The position numbers and the translations under genes were made by a program. Shown here piece after piece: positions 8,226 to 16,135 of a stretch of DNA of 64,000 nt. The notes below the pieces were generated by a model. The model ran no database searches. It worked only from the letters and a program-made list of their open reading frames with translations, and was not told where the DNA came from. Positions within the stretch are counted from its first letter, which is position 1, and each line of letters opens with the position of its first letter. The stretch lies in NCBI GenBank assembly GCA_019637315.1, contig JAHBVU010000012.1, positions 1-64,000 on the forward strand. The letters run 5' to 3'. The stretch is from Gemmatimonadales bacterium (GTDB lineage: Bacteria; Gemmatimonadota; Gemmatimonadetes; Gemmatimonadales; GWC2-71-9).

Positions 8226-8263
8226 ACCCCGCACCACCGCAGCCATCGCCACGGTAAACGACG

Positions 8264-8288
8264 ACGCCGCCCCGAATCAGGGCGGCGT
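8264..8288. terminator. Bidirectional hairpin between flgL and flaF
   Basis: ACGCCGCCC (8264-8272) pairs perfectly with GGGCGGCGT (8280-8288) around a 7-nt loop. It lies between the convergent ends of flgL and flaF. T-tracts are weak on both sides, so termination efficiency is uncertain. Confidence 0.6.
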
Positions 8289-8319
8289 TCTCGTTCTGGT
8301 CGGGCGTCGCGGCGTCTGT

Positions 8320-8706
8320 TCAGGCCGCCACCCCGGTCGGCGCAGCGGAAAGACCGGCCGCAACATTCCGGTTGATGTCGATCAGGACCCGGAGCTTGGC
8401 CGCCGTCGGGAACGCCATCACATCGAAGGTTCGCTTGTCGATGAACTCGATCAAATTGAGCAGCTGCACCTTGAGGTCGCGCGGCAGCGGATTGTCATCC
8501 GACGCCAGCTCGGTCTGAAAGAAGGTCCAAAGCCGCTGATTCAGCTTCAGGGCCTCGTCGAGACGACGCTCTCGGTCGGGAGCCTCCCACTGGTCTTGGA
8601 CTGCCTGGAGTGCCCGCGCGGCACGGAACAGCGCCGAGGCTTCGAGCTGGCGGCCGCTCGTGGAAACCTTTTCGACTGTGGCGTAGGCGTCAGCGATGCG
8701 CGACAT
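8320..8706 (-). CDS. flaF: FlaF, flagellin biosynthesis regulator
   Basis: 128 residues. FlaF is known mainly from Alphaproteobacteria, where it promotes flagellin synthesis or secretion in partnership with FlbT. The family pattern is clear: ALKLNQRLWTFFQTEL in the middle, NPLPRDLKVQLLNLIEFIDK next, then RTFDV and the signature IDINRNVAAGL near the C-terminus. The start overlaps the flbT stop by 17 nt. It is the last gene of the fliC-unknown-flbT-flaF group. Confident on family; the mechanism is not established outside Alphaproteobacteria. Confidence 0.93.
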   Translation of the reverse strand: MSRIADAYATVEKVSTSGRQLEASALFRAARALQAVQDQWEAPDRERRLDEALKLNQRLWTFFQTELASDDNPLPRDLKVQLLNLIEFIDKRTFDVMAFPTAAKLRVLIDINRNVAAGLSAAPTGVAA

Positions 8707-9085
8707 GACTGATGAGTTCCTCTTCGTAGGCGATCAGTTTGCGCCCCAGCTTGAGCGCTTGATAGTACTGCCCGGCGCCGATCCGATCGCTCATCTCGGT
8801 CAGGAGCGGCGCCATGCTGGGTGATGCTTCCAGGACTTCCCGCACGAGCTGCCAATAGAGCTTCTGGTGATCGGCTTCGTGCTCGCGGTCGACGTAGAGC
8901 AGCTGGATCGCAAAGTAGATCCGGCGGCAAGGACTCGTCGCCTCGTCGATCGAGAGCACTTCCTTGCCCCGAAGTATCGGCACATCATTCTCAATGATGA
9001 GCGCGCACCGGGAGTCACCATTCCGCACGACAGCATTGCCGACGATCAACCGCTCCCCGGCTTTGAGAGATACACGCAGTGGCAT
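8690..9085 (-). CDS. flbT: FlbT, flagellin mRNA regulator
   Basis: 131 residues. In Caulobacter FlbT acts post-transcriptionally on the 5' leader of flagellin mRNA. The N-terminus MPLRVSLKAGERLIVGNAVV, then RNGDSR, and the internal FAIQLLYVD segment match the FlbT family pattern (MPLKLSLKPGE, then a repeated YFAIQLLY-type helix). C-terminal helices about residues 85-128 are typical. It is 7 nt downstream of the unknown gene and overlaps flaF. A likely RNA target in this locus is the hairpin leader of fliC at 10604-10626. Confidence 0.93.
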   Translation of the reverse strand: MPLRVSLKAGERLIVGNAVVRNGDSRCALIIENDVPILRGKEVLSIDEATSPCRRIYFAIQLLYVDREHEADHQKLYWQLVREVLEASPSMAPLLTEMSDRIGAGQYYQALKLGRKLIAYEEELISHVAHR

Positions 9086-9092
9086 GAGGGCC

Positions 9093-9692
9093 TCAGGGAA
9101 AGCGACGAAGAAAACCGGCGCCAGATGCGCTCAGGCCGGCATCGATCTGCGCCAGCTCGCCCCCGGCGGCGCGACTGGTTGCCACGGCGATCGGGTCCGC
9201 CGGTGATGCGGCATCGGCGGCCAGCGCTGCCCGCGCTGCGCCGATCGTGCTCACGAGCGCACCAAGCTCCGCCACGGCCTGCTCAGCCTGTTCGGTCGAG
9301 GCATTCGGTGCGAGCGGCTGCAGTACCCCACTCGACTGCAGCGCTTCCAGTCGAGCCACTTCCGATGCGACACCGTTGAACTGACGGATCGCTTCCGCAC
9401 GGCGCGACTCGTTGACCGGATAGGGCGGATACAGCTTGACCTGCTCCAGGTTGAAGCGCAGCGTTTCGGCGTCACCTGCCACCCGACCGAGCTTCTGGTC
9501 GAGATGCCTGACGCGCGCCGCTTCCGTCCACGAGCCGCTCCGTGCGTGGCTGACGCCAAGCTGCGCCGTGGCGGCCTCCGCAGCGGACCTATCACCACCC
9601 TGTCGTCCGGTCTTGACCGGCGACGGCGCAATACCTTCCCATCGACCGGGAGTGGTCGATGCGAAGGTCGTGCGCACCTGGTCCGTTACCAT
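9093..9692 (-). CDS. Unknown protein encoded between fliC and flbT
   Basis: 199 residues from the ATG at 9692, which has GAGGTGA upstream; a GTG at 9701 is the alternative. No recognised domain. The N-terminal 55 residues are polar and Ser/Gly/Arg-rich. A helical stretch (LDQKLGRVAGDAETLRFNLEQ, seen as two overlapping parts) is followed by LYPPYPVNESRRAEAIRQF, and the C-terminus is Ala-rich helical with likely coiled coil. A Pro-Pro-x-Pro segment followed by a charged helix recalls small proteins seen near flagellins in some Alphaproteobacteria; this is a resemblance from memory, not a search. Location suggests a role in flagellin export, modification or regulation. Confidence 0.7.
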   Translation of the reverse strand: MVTDQVRTTFASTTPGRWEGIAPSPVKTGRQGGDRSAAEAATAQLGVSHARSGSWTEAARVRHLDQKLGRVAGDAETLRFNLEQVKLYPPYPVNESRRAEAIRQFNGVASEVARLEALQSSGVLQPLAPNASTEQAEQAVAELGALVSTIGAARAALAADAASPADPIAVATSRAAGGELAQIDAGLSASGAGFLRRFP

Positions 9693-9720
9693 GACAATCA
9701 CCTCACATCTGTGGGAGACT

Positions 9721-9746
9721 CAGGTGGGGAGGGGTCTCCCCACCTG
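9721..9746 (-). terminator. Strong hairpin directly after fliC
   Basis: CAGGTGGGGA (9721-9730) and TCCCCACCTG (9737-9746) form a perfect 10-bp stem with a 6-nt loop, 15 nt after the fliC stop. There is no T-tract downstream on the minus strand. It is more likely a partial terminator or a 3'-end stabiliser that lowers expression of the following genes relative to fliC than a full terminator. Confidence 0.55.
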
Positions 9747-9760
9747 AACCCCACCTGCCC

Positions 9761-10576
9761 TTAGAAGAGCCGGAGGATCGCCTGCTGGCTCTGGTTCGCC
9801 AGGCTCAAGGAGATCACACCGAGCTGCTGGCGCGTCTGCAGCGACAGCAGGTTGGCGCCTTCTTCGTTCTGGTCCGCAACCGTCAGCTTGTCGGCACCTT
9901 CCCGGAGGACGTTGCGCATCTGGTCCAGGAAGTTGTCGCGGATCGTCAGCTGGCTCGACACCGCACCGAGGGTCGCCGAATTGGTCCGCAGGGTCGACTG
10001 CGCTGCGTTGAGCTGGCTCACCGCTGCATCGAGGGCCGCGTCCGCCGTCCAGGTGCTGTCGGCAATCGCCGAAACCTCGAGACCGACGGTCGACGACGCG
10101 TCGAAGCCGTTGATCGAGATCTTCGAGCTGCCGTCCTCGTTGGTCTTGACGACGAGCTCGCTCGACGCGGCCAACAGGTTGGTGCCCTTGTACTTGGCGT
10201 CGATCGCCGCCTGGTCGATCTGCTTCAGGACTTCGTTGAACTGCGCAGCCAGGGTCGACCGGCCGGCCGTGGTGGCCGAACGCGCCGACTCGGCGAGACC
10301 CTTGGCGGTCTCGACCAGCTTCGAGATCGTCTCGATGCCCGCCGAAGCAGCCTTAATCGTCTGGATCGCCTCGCCAATCTCGTTCTTCCGGGCGCCAAGG
10401 TCATTGGCGCGGCCCCGAGCGTTCTGCGCCGCGAAGTACGCGGTGGCGTCGTCGATCGGGTTGTTGACCTTGAGGCCAGAGGCCAGCCGCTGCTGGGTGG
10501 TGCCGATCAGCGAGGCGGTGTTCTGGAGGGTCAGAAGGTTGGCACGAATGCCAGAGGTAAGTGACACGTCAGCCAT
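9761..10576 (-). CDS. fliC: FliC, short flagellin
   Basis: 271 residues. Filament subunit. Conserved terminal D0/D1 helices are visible: N-terminal ANLLTLQNTASLIGTTQQRL then ASGLKVNNPIDDATAYFAA, and C-terminal DEGANLL-like NEEGANLLSLQTRQQLGVIS ending SQQAILRLF. There is no variable D2/D3 insert; the centre (about 140-185) is Ser/Thr-rich and would be the exposed, glycosylatable part. Length and terminal sequences resemble alphaproteobacterial flagellins (about 270-280 residues). It is preceded by a sigma-28-like promoter and a leader hairpin, and the gene upstream is a TPR-glycosyltransferase. Confidence 0.96.
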   Translation of the reverse strand: MADVSLTSGIRANLLTLQNTASLIGTTQQRLASGLKVNNPIDDATAYFAAQNARGRANDLGARKNEIGEAIQTIKAASAGIETISKLVETAKGLAESARSATTAGRSTLAAQFNEVLKQIDQAAIDAKYKGTNLLAASSELVVKTNEDGSSKISINGFDASSTVGLEVSAIADSTWTADAALDAAVSQLNAAQSTLRTNSATLGAVSSQLTIRDNFLDQMRNVLREGADKLTVADQNEEGANLLSLQTRQQLGVISLSLANQSQQAILRLF

Positions 10577-10603
10577 GGGGACCCGCTCCTATCCTAGGGA
10601 TTC

Positions 10604-10626
10604 GGGGCGAGGCTTCTCCTCGCCCC
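10604..10626 (-). promoter_or_regulatory. Hairpin in the fliC 5' leader
   Basis: GGGGCGAGG (10604-10612) and CCTCGCCCC (10618-10626) form a perfect 9-bp stem with a 5-nt loop, 28 nt upstream of the fliC ATG and inside the predicted 100-nt leader. No T-tract follows. It could protect the mRNA or be the FlbT-responsive element. Confidence 0.55.
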
Positions 10627-10684
10627 CTGCGACCGACATCGGCACCGCCTACTGGCGGTCGGCCTTCGATCGGTACGTCCTTAG

Positions 10685-10712
10685 GTTTCGGCACCCCCCC
10701 TCAAAACCTTTA
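10685..10712 (-). promoter_or_regulatory. Predicted sigma-28 promoter of fliC
   Basis: Minus strand TAAA at 10712-10709, a 16-nt spacer, and GCCGAAAC at 10692-10685. Consensus is TAAA-N15-GCCGATAA. The TAA stop codon of the upstream glycosyltransferase is part of the -35 TAAA. Start point would be near 10678. Confidence 0.65.
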
Positions 10713-12551
10713 GCCCTGCCCCAGGAGCCCGGCCCGGATCTCGGCCATGATCCGGCCATGATCGGCCTCTCCCGGTCGGAGCGCAGCAACCCGGATCGAC
10801 GGGAACCAGGGTGATCGAGCCTCCCCGAACACGGTCCAGTCGCTGCCGCTGTCCACCTGCCAGGTCGGGCAACCCAGGGCCCCGGCCAGCGAGCTGACCG
10901 CCGTCGGCGCCGTTACCACGGCATCGAGATTCGCCAGCAGTCCCACAACCGACTCCAGGTCGTTCCGGAGGTCAGCATCGTTCCAGCGGTGGATCCGGCG
11001 GCCCCACTGCTTCTCGATCGCCTCCAACTCCGCTTCGCAGTCGTCATACTGCAGGTTGACCCAGCTAATGCCTGGGGTTTCGAGCAGCGACCGGAACGCC
11101 ACCAGCGGAGCGTACTGCTTCTGGCGGTCCGGGGTCACCAGGCCACTCCGCCAGCACAGTCCGACCCGCCGCCCCTCGCCCAACGATGCCAGGCGCGCAC
11201 GCCAAGTCTCGACCAGAGCCGGATCCGGGCGCAAAAACGCCCCGGATGCCGGAAACGCCCGGCGGGTCCGCCGCACCCAGCGCGGCAGACTCGCCAGGCC
11301 AACCTGCCAGTCGAAGTCGCCTGCCGGCGGTGCTGCCAGGTCATCGGCCACCACACGTACCCCAGGGAACGCCCTGGCGGTCAGCGACACCAGCCGCTCG
11401 CTGACTGCCACCGTGACCTGCGCACCTGCCTGGACCAGGTCCGGCAGACAGGTCAGAAAGAGGAGTTCATCGCCGATACCCTGCTCCCGCCAGACGAAGA
11501 TTCGCGCCCCGGCAAGCGATTCTCCCTGCCACGACGGCCAGGGCAAGGCACGCGGTTCCGGCCGCGCTGCGGTCGTCTGGTGACGCCACTCGTACTCATC
11601 CCAGCCTGCACCGAGAGCGCCGGAGGCCAGCAACGTGAACGACCGGTTCCACCGCGCCTGAGCCAGGGTCGGAGCCGCCGCGATAGCACGATTGTGCGCA
11701 GTCAGCCCTTCGGCCAGCCGCCCGCCGTCATGCAGCAGGTTGCCCAGAGTCGACCACGCCTCGGCATAGCCAGGATCGAGTTCCACCGCGCGCCTGAGAT
11801 CCTCCTCGGCACCGGACAGGTCGCCCAGCTCGCGCCGCGCGTTGGCCCGGTTGAGATAGGCGCCTGGACGACTCGGCGCGAGGCTCACTGCCCGGTCGGC
11901 AGCAGCCAGGGCGTGCTGGTACTGACCCAGCGCGGTCAAGACGGTTCCCAGGTTGGCATGCGCTTCGAAGAAGTCTGAATCGACCGAGACCGCCTGGGTA
12001 TAGGCGATGGCCGCGGCGTCGAACATTTCCTGCGATTGCAATCCGACGCCCAGATAGAAGAGTGCCGGTGCATCGACCGGATACTGGCCCAAGTGAATCA
12101 ACAGCTGCGTTACCGCCTCGGACCAGCGTCCGTCCGCCAGAGCAATCCGTCCGAGCGCCCTCGGAGCCCAGCGTGCCGGCAGGCCGAGACTGAGCAGCGA
12201 GCGGGCCCGCGCTGTCTCACCGTTGTCGAGCACGATGTCGGCAAGCGCGGCCGATGCTTCGGCCCGGTTCGGATCGAGGCGCAGGGCTTCTTCGAACGCC
12301 TCCTGCGCATCACTCCGTTGTCCCGCGTCGAGCAGGGCGAGCCCCAGATCTTCATGGTAGCCGGCCTCACCCGGTGCGCGGGCGGTCGCCTGGCCAATCA
12401 GCGCCAACTCGAGGTCGTGCTGGCCGAGCTGTCCCATCAATCGGCCCAGCCCGTGCAGCGCGCCAGGATCGTCCGGATTGCGACTCAACGCGGCGTGGTA
12501 CTCCTCGGCCAGCCGCGCCAGGGCCGGGTCCACCTGCTCTACAGTGCTCAC
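10710..12551 (-). CDS. TPR-glycosyltransferase E (FlmG-like), gene adjacent to fliC
   Basis: 613 residues from a GTG at 12551 that overlaps the preceding stop (GTGA), with AAAGGA upstream. About nine TPR-like units fill residues 1-310 (for example YHEDLGLALLDAGQRSDAQE and AHANLGTVLTALGQYQHALA). The C-terminal 300 residues are a GT-B-type domain related to heptosyltransferase-like enzymes, with WREQGIGDELLFLTC, VGLCWRSG, NLQYDDCEAEL and APTAVSSLAGA. This domain order matches Caulobacter FlmG, whose TPR arm binds flagellin and whose GT domain transfers pseudaminic acid. Last cistron of the glycosylation operon and only 134 nt from fliC. No signal peptide; cytoplasmic. Confidence 0.9.
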   Translation of the reverse strand: MSTVEQVDPALARLAEEYHAALSRNPDDPGALHGLGRLMGQLGQHDLELALIGQATARAPGEAGYHEDLGLALLDAGQRSDAQEAFEEALRLDPNRAEASAALADIVLDNGETARARSLLSLGLPARWAPRALGRIALADGRWSEAVTQLLIHLGQYPVDAPALFYLGVGLQSQEMFDAAAIAYTQAVSVDSDFFEAHANLGTVLTALGQYQHALAAADRAVSLAPSRPGAYLNRANARRELGDLSGAEEDLRRAVELDPGYAEAWSTLGNLLHDGGRLAEGLTAHNRAIAAAPTLAQARWNRSFTLLASGALGAGWDEYEWRHQTTAARPEPRALPWPSWQGESLAGARIFVWREQGIGDELLFLTCLPDLVQAGAQVTVAVSERLVSLTARAFPGVRVVADDLAAPPAGDFDWQVGLASLPRWVRRTRRAFPASGAFLRPDPALVETWRARLASLGEGRRVGLCWRSGLVTPDRQKQYAPLVAFRSLLETPGISWVNLQYDDCEAELEAIEKQWGRRIHRWNDADLRNDLESVVGLLANLDAVVTAPTAVSSLAGALGCPTWQVDSGSDWTVFGEARSPWFPSIRVAALRPGEADHGRIMAEIRAGLLGQG

Positions 12552-13324
12552 GATTCTGTCCTTTCCACGATCGACGCCGCCACCATGCGGCTCGGATCCC
12601 AAGTGTGTCCAGCCCCATCCCGCCGCATCTGTAATTCATCGGCTCGGCACCAGGCCACGATCTCCTGGTACGACCCGATCCGTTCTCCCAGCTCGAGCGC
12701 CTGATAGACTCGCCGGACGAACGCCAGATCATCCGCCGTATCGACCGTCCACCTCAGATCACTCGCATCAACCTCAGCCCGGACGCTCCGCACTCGGAAC
12801 GCCTCAGGGGCCTCGAGCCGTGCCGGGATCGTGACGTGCTCCCGCGCAGCTGCCGAGGTACCGATCCGATCCATCCGATCGAGCGCATCGCGGGTAAAGA
12901 CTTCGGTATCCAGGCCGCGGGGATAGCTCCGTTCGAGGACATTGGCGGCGTAGTCGCAGGAACCGCCGGCTCCGTCGAGCGCCGCAATCGTGGCATCGAT
13001 GACCGCAGGGTCGAGCAGGGGACAGTCCGCCGTCAGCCGAACGATTATCGCAGCCTTGGCCGCCTCGGCCGCGGCAACAAACCGGCCCAGCACATCGGAC
13101 TCCGAACCGCGAAAGACCGAAACCCCGTTGGTCTCACACCACCGGGCTATCGGATCGTCGGCCCGCCCGGTCGTGCATGCCACCCAGACGGCGTCGACCC
13201 GCCGTGCCGCCTGCGCACGCCGAACCACACGGTCGAGCATCGGTCTGCCGGCCAGGTCCATCAACACTTTGCCCGGAAGTCGCGACGACGTCATCCTGGC
13301 CTGAATGATCGCCACGACCGTCAT
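12548..13324 (-). CDS. SpsF-type cytidylyltransferase-like protein (second copy)
   Basis: 258 residues. Nucleotidyltransferase fold of the SpsF/CMP-sugar synthetase group. Visible marks are the N-terminal IIQARMTSSRLPGKVL (nucleotide-binding loop), FRGSESDVLGRF and RLTADCPLLDP around residue 95. Family members annotated as spore-coat polysaccharide protein F or acylneuraminate cytidylyltransferase activate nonulosonic acids with CTP or act as sugar nucleotidyltransferases. A paralogue lies at 18870-19616 next to pseI. Having two suggests either two activated sugars or a changed function for one. Overlaps both neighbours by 4 nt. Confidence 0.82.
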   Translation of the reverse strand: MTVVAIIQARMTSSRLPGKVLMDLAGRPMLDRVVRRAQAARRVDAVWVACTTGRADDPIARWCETNGVSVFRGSESDVLGRFVAAAEAAKAAIIVRLTADCPLLDPAVIDATIAALDGAGGSCDYAANVLERSYPRGLDTEVFTRDALDRMDRIGTSAAAREHVTIPARLEAPEAFRVRSVRAEVDASDLRWTVDTADDLAFVRRVYQALELGERIGSYQEIVAWCRADELQMRRDGAGHTWDPSRMVAASIVERTES

Positions 13325-14274
13325 GGTCTCTCCCAGGTTGCCACGTAGTACGGAGTCGGGACGGCGCCGAAACTGGTCTTGAAGTCACCGCGCGAAGGCG
13401 AGTTGAGCCCAACGGCATCGAGCGAAGTGAGACCGCGCGCCATGGCACGTTCGGCGCCGCTCAGAAACAGCAATGTGGAGACTCCGGTCGACCGGAAATC
13501 CGGATGGTTCGCCGCGACGAGGTAGTAAGCCGATGTCTCATCGAAGAGGTAGAGCACGGCCCCGGCCGCCGTACTATCGTGGTCATAGGCCACCAGCAGT
13601 TCGCCGAAACCATGCTCCAGCGCGGCCGCAGCGATTGAACGCAGCAACCGTCCCTCCCGATCACTGCGCACAATGCCCTGTCGATCGAAGGTGCGCCGAT
13701 GCAGGCCGTCGAGCAGGTCGAGATCGTTCGACACCTCGACCCGGAACCGAGCCGACGCCTTGCGGTACTCCTGGCGTCTGACCGTGCGAGATCCGGCCAG
13801 CACGCCATCGAGCCCGGCCACCGGGTCGAGCGCAATGATACCCGTGTAACGAACCTCGACCCGGAACTGGCCCAGCTCTGGTTCGTGATAGTGAAACCAG
13901 CTCAGCGCTCGGATATCCGTCAACGACGGGTGAAGGCACCAGGAAAGGCGCGCCTCTCCCGACAGCCCGTCGAGCAGGGCGCTCACGGCCTCGAGCTCAC
14001 GCCGAACCCGCCGGTGCGAGGCCTCGTCCGGACGGGACGGCAGGAGGATGCCCTGATAGAGACAGAACGGCACCGGGGCACGTACCACAACGCCAGCGTC
14101 GCGCAGCACCAGGGCGGCTGCCTCGGGAGCGTCGCCGCCGCCGGACGATCGAACCTCCCAGGTCAGATCCAGGGCGTCGAGCAGCTCGGCCCGGGAGAAA
14201 ACCGACCCTTGCGGCGAGCCCGCGACATACCGGTTCCAGGACGTCCGGTCGGTGGAGACGAGAGTCGTCGTCAT
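13321..14274 (-). CDS. GNAT/FemAB-like acyltransferase
   Basis: 317 residues. The C-terminal half has a GNAT-type layout: TVRRQEYRKASARFRVEV, LLVAYDHDSTAAGAVLYLF, then AYYLVAANHPDFRSTGVSTL and LDAVGLNSPSRGDFKTSFGA, close to the GNAT_6/FemAB pattern in which a K-x-x-F-G motif ends the fold. Such proteins N-acylate amino sugars or transfer amino acids to cell-envelope sugars. Within this operon it probably acylates a nonulosonic acid or its precursor; the acyl group cannot be read from sequence. Both ends overlap neighbours by 4 nt. Confidence 0.78.
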   Translation of the reverse strand: MTTTLVSTDRTSWNRYVAGSPQGSVFSRAELLDALDLTWEVRSSGGGDAPEAAALVLRDAGVVVRAPVPFCLYQGILLPSRPDEASHRRVRRELEAVSALLDGLSGEARLSWCLHPSLTDIRALSWFHYHEPELGQFRVEVRYTGIIALDPVAGLDGVLAGSRTVRRQEYRKASARFRVEVSNDLDLLDGLHRRTFDRQGIVRSDREGRLLRSIAAAALEHGFGELLVAYDHDSTAAGAVLYLFDETSAYYLVAANHPDFRSTGVSTLLFLSGAERAMARGLTSLDAVGLNSPSRGDFKTSFGAVPTPYYVATWERP

Positions 14275-14864
14275 CGGTAGACGAAGACCGCCACGTCGCA
14301 GCGCTCGTAGTGGTGCTCGATGCGAACCCGGCGTGAGAGCCGTCGGATGCAGAAGTCGAGCACGCGAGCCGGATCATGATAGGCCATGACCGGATCCGTG
14401 AAGTTGTGGTGCGACGAGAGGAAGTTGAATCCGAGTCCACGCTCCGCGTGATCCCAGGATCGCTCGACCAGCGCCTGCAGAAAGGCGGTCGGGTCCGGAA
14501 CGGCGTTGTTGAAGATCGCTGAGAGCAGTACGTAGTCGAACCGCCCTACGCGGCTGCCACTGAGAAGGTCCGCAACCTGGAACCGTGCGTCCGGGTATTT
14601 GGCGGCGGCGCATTCGACCATGTCGGGCACGACATCGACCCCGGTATAACGACTCCGCGGATACCGGGAGCGGAGATAGGGGTACAAGTCGGCCAGACCG
14701 CAGCCAACGTCGAGAACATCGGTTCCGTCGAGATCGGCAATCTCGAGCAGCTTGAGGAAGCGAAAGCGCTGACCTTCCGCGCTCATCTGCGTGGCGAGTG
14801 GCGCATCGCCGTGCTCGCGGAAGAGCGCGCCGTAGTGCGCGGTCAGGTCGGCAACTGTGTTCAT
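14271..14864 (-). CDS. Class I SAM-dependent methyltransferase
   Basis: 197 residues. Motif I is VLDVGCGLADLYPYL near residues 50-64, followed by GVDVVPDMV (motif II region) and FDYVLLSAIFNN (motif IV region). Cytoplasmic, no signal peptide. It is flanked by an aminotransferase and an acyltransferase in the glycosylation operon, so the likely substrate is a sugar or its N-acyl group, but regiochemistry is unknown. It is distinct in sequence from the other methylase at 18205-18873. Confidence 0.85.
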   Translation of the reverse strand: MNTVADLTAHYGALFREHGDAPLATQMSAEGQRFRFLKLLEIADLDGTDVLDVGCGLADLYPYLRSRYPRSRYTGVDVVPDMVECAAAKYPDARFQVADLLSGSRVGRFDYVLLSAIFNNAVPDPTAFLQALVERSWDHAERGLGFNFLSSHHNFTDPVMAYHDPARVLDFCIRRLSRRVRIEHHYERCDVAVFVYR

Positions 14865-16135
14865 ACGACCTCGAGTACGCCGGCGTGACGGAGGACCTTC
14901 TCGAACGCCAGCACAACATCATCGAGGTCGGCTCGGCTCACGCCAGCATGGCAGACCGTGAGATAGAGCAGTTCCTGCTCGTGCATCCGCTCCGCCACGG
15001 GGCAGAGCCCGTCGGGATAGCGGGCGGGTGCCCTGCCCTGCTGCCGAAACGGAAAACCGTCGCGACCCAGCGCGATACCCTGGCGGTACATCGGCTGGCG
15101 GTAGAGCGGTTCGACGTACCCGACATGAATCGGCACCCCTTCCGCCCGAACGGCCTCGGCAAAGCGGCCGCGGCTCAGTCCGGTGGCCTCTGCGTCGTAC
15201 TTGATGGCGTAGACGTAGTACCCGTGCCGCACACCCTCGCGCACGGTCGGGGGAGTCAGCCCGGTCAGGCCTCGCAGCTGCGCCGTCAGGTAGTCCGCAG
15301 CGTCGATCCGAGGCTGGACCAGGCCCTCGAGCTTGCGAAGCTGTTCGAGAGCAATGGCCGCTTCGATCTCGGTCATCCGATAGTTGAAACCAACCATGTT
15401 GACCAGGTCGTCATGCCCCTTGGCTTTGACGACGGCCTCCCCATGGTTGCGAATCAACTGCAGCCGTTCGGCCAGACGCGAATCGTCGGTGACAACAACG
15501 CCGCCCTCACCGCTGTGGATTGTCTTGTGATAATTGAGGCTGAAAACGCCCATATCAGCCAGGGTTCCCGCCCAGCGATTGCCCAGCCGGGCTCCCGGTG
15601 CCTGCGCAGTGTCTTCGATCAGGACGATCTCCCGACCTGCCGTGACCGTCCGCAACTCGTTCCATGCTGCCGGATGGCCGAAGAGATCGACACCGATAAC
15701 AGCGCGGGTCCGATCGGTCAGGAGACGGCGGACCGCCTCGGGGTCGAGGCAGAAGGTCTCGGGGTCGATGTCCGCAAAGACCGGTACCGCGCCATAGACG
15801 ATGGCCGCGGCAGCCGAGGCACTCATCGTATATGGAGTGACGATGACCTCGTCCCCAGGCCCCACCCCGGCCGCGCCAACCGCCGCGTAAAGCCCGGACG
15901 TGGCCGAGTTGACCGAGACGGCATGGCCCACCCCGAAATGATGGGCCCAGGCCGATTCCAGCGCCTGTACTCGCGGTCCACCGAAGAAGTCGGGGCCCCA
16001 GACACCCACGAACTGCGAGAGCACGCCGCTGTCGAGTACCTCGAGCACGGCACGCCGCTCCTCGGCCCCGATGGAGTTGTAGGTCGGAAAGGGGGCCGTC
16101 CGGATCGGAGTGCCACCCTGAATAGCCAGCTTCAT
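14861..16135 (-). CDS. DegT/DnrJ/EryC1-family sugar aminotransferase
   Basis: 424 residues, PLP-dependent fold type I. The PLP lysine is Lys204 in NYHKTIHSGEGG, and EDTAQAPGARLG near 174-185 carries the cofactor-contacting Asp. The N-terminus KLAIQGGTPIR resembles the AHBA-synthase/scyllo-inosose-aminotransferase branch. The likely reaction is transamination of a keto-sugar or keto-cyclitol. It differs from the PseC aminotransferase at 22057, so it may serve a second sugar pathway, or a modification made together with the oxidoreductase two genes upstream (17216-18208). 4-nt overlaps with both neighbours. Confidence 0.9.
   Translation of the reverse strand: MKLAIQGGTPIRTAPFPTYNSIGAEERRAVLEVLDSGVLSQFVGVWGPDFFGGPRVQALESAWAHHFGVGHAVSVNSATSGLYAAVGAAGVGPGDEVIVTPYTMSASAAAAIVYGAVPVFADIDPETFCLDPEAVRRLLTDRTRAVIGVDLFGHPAAWNELRTVTAGREIVLIEDTAQAPGARLGNRWAGTLADMGVFSLNYHKTIHSGEGGVVVTDDSRLAERLQLIRNHGEAVVKAKGHDDLVNMVGFNYRMTEIEAAIALEQLRKLEGLVQPRIDAADYLTAQLRGLTGLTPPTVREGVRHGYYVYAIKYDAEATGLSRGRFAEAVRAEGVPIHVGYVEPLYRQPMYRQGIALGRDGFPFRQQGRAPARYPDGLCPVAERMHEQELLYLTVCHAGVSRADLDDVVLAFEKVLRHAGVLEVV

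Noticed and set aside
12548-13324. Reading the SpsF-type protein as a glycosyltransferase
   Set aside because: Database labels for this family often say glycosyltransferase, but the ARMTSSRLPGK loop marks a nucleotidyltransferase fold.
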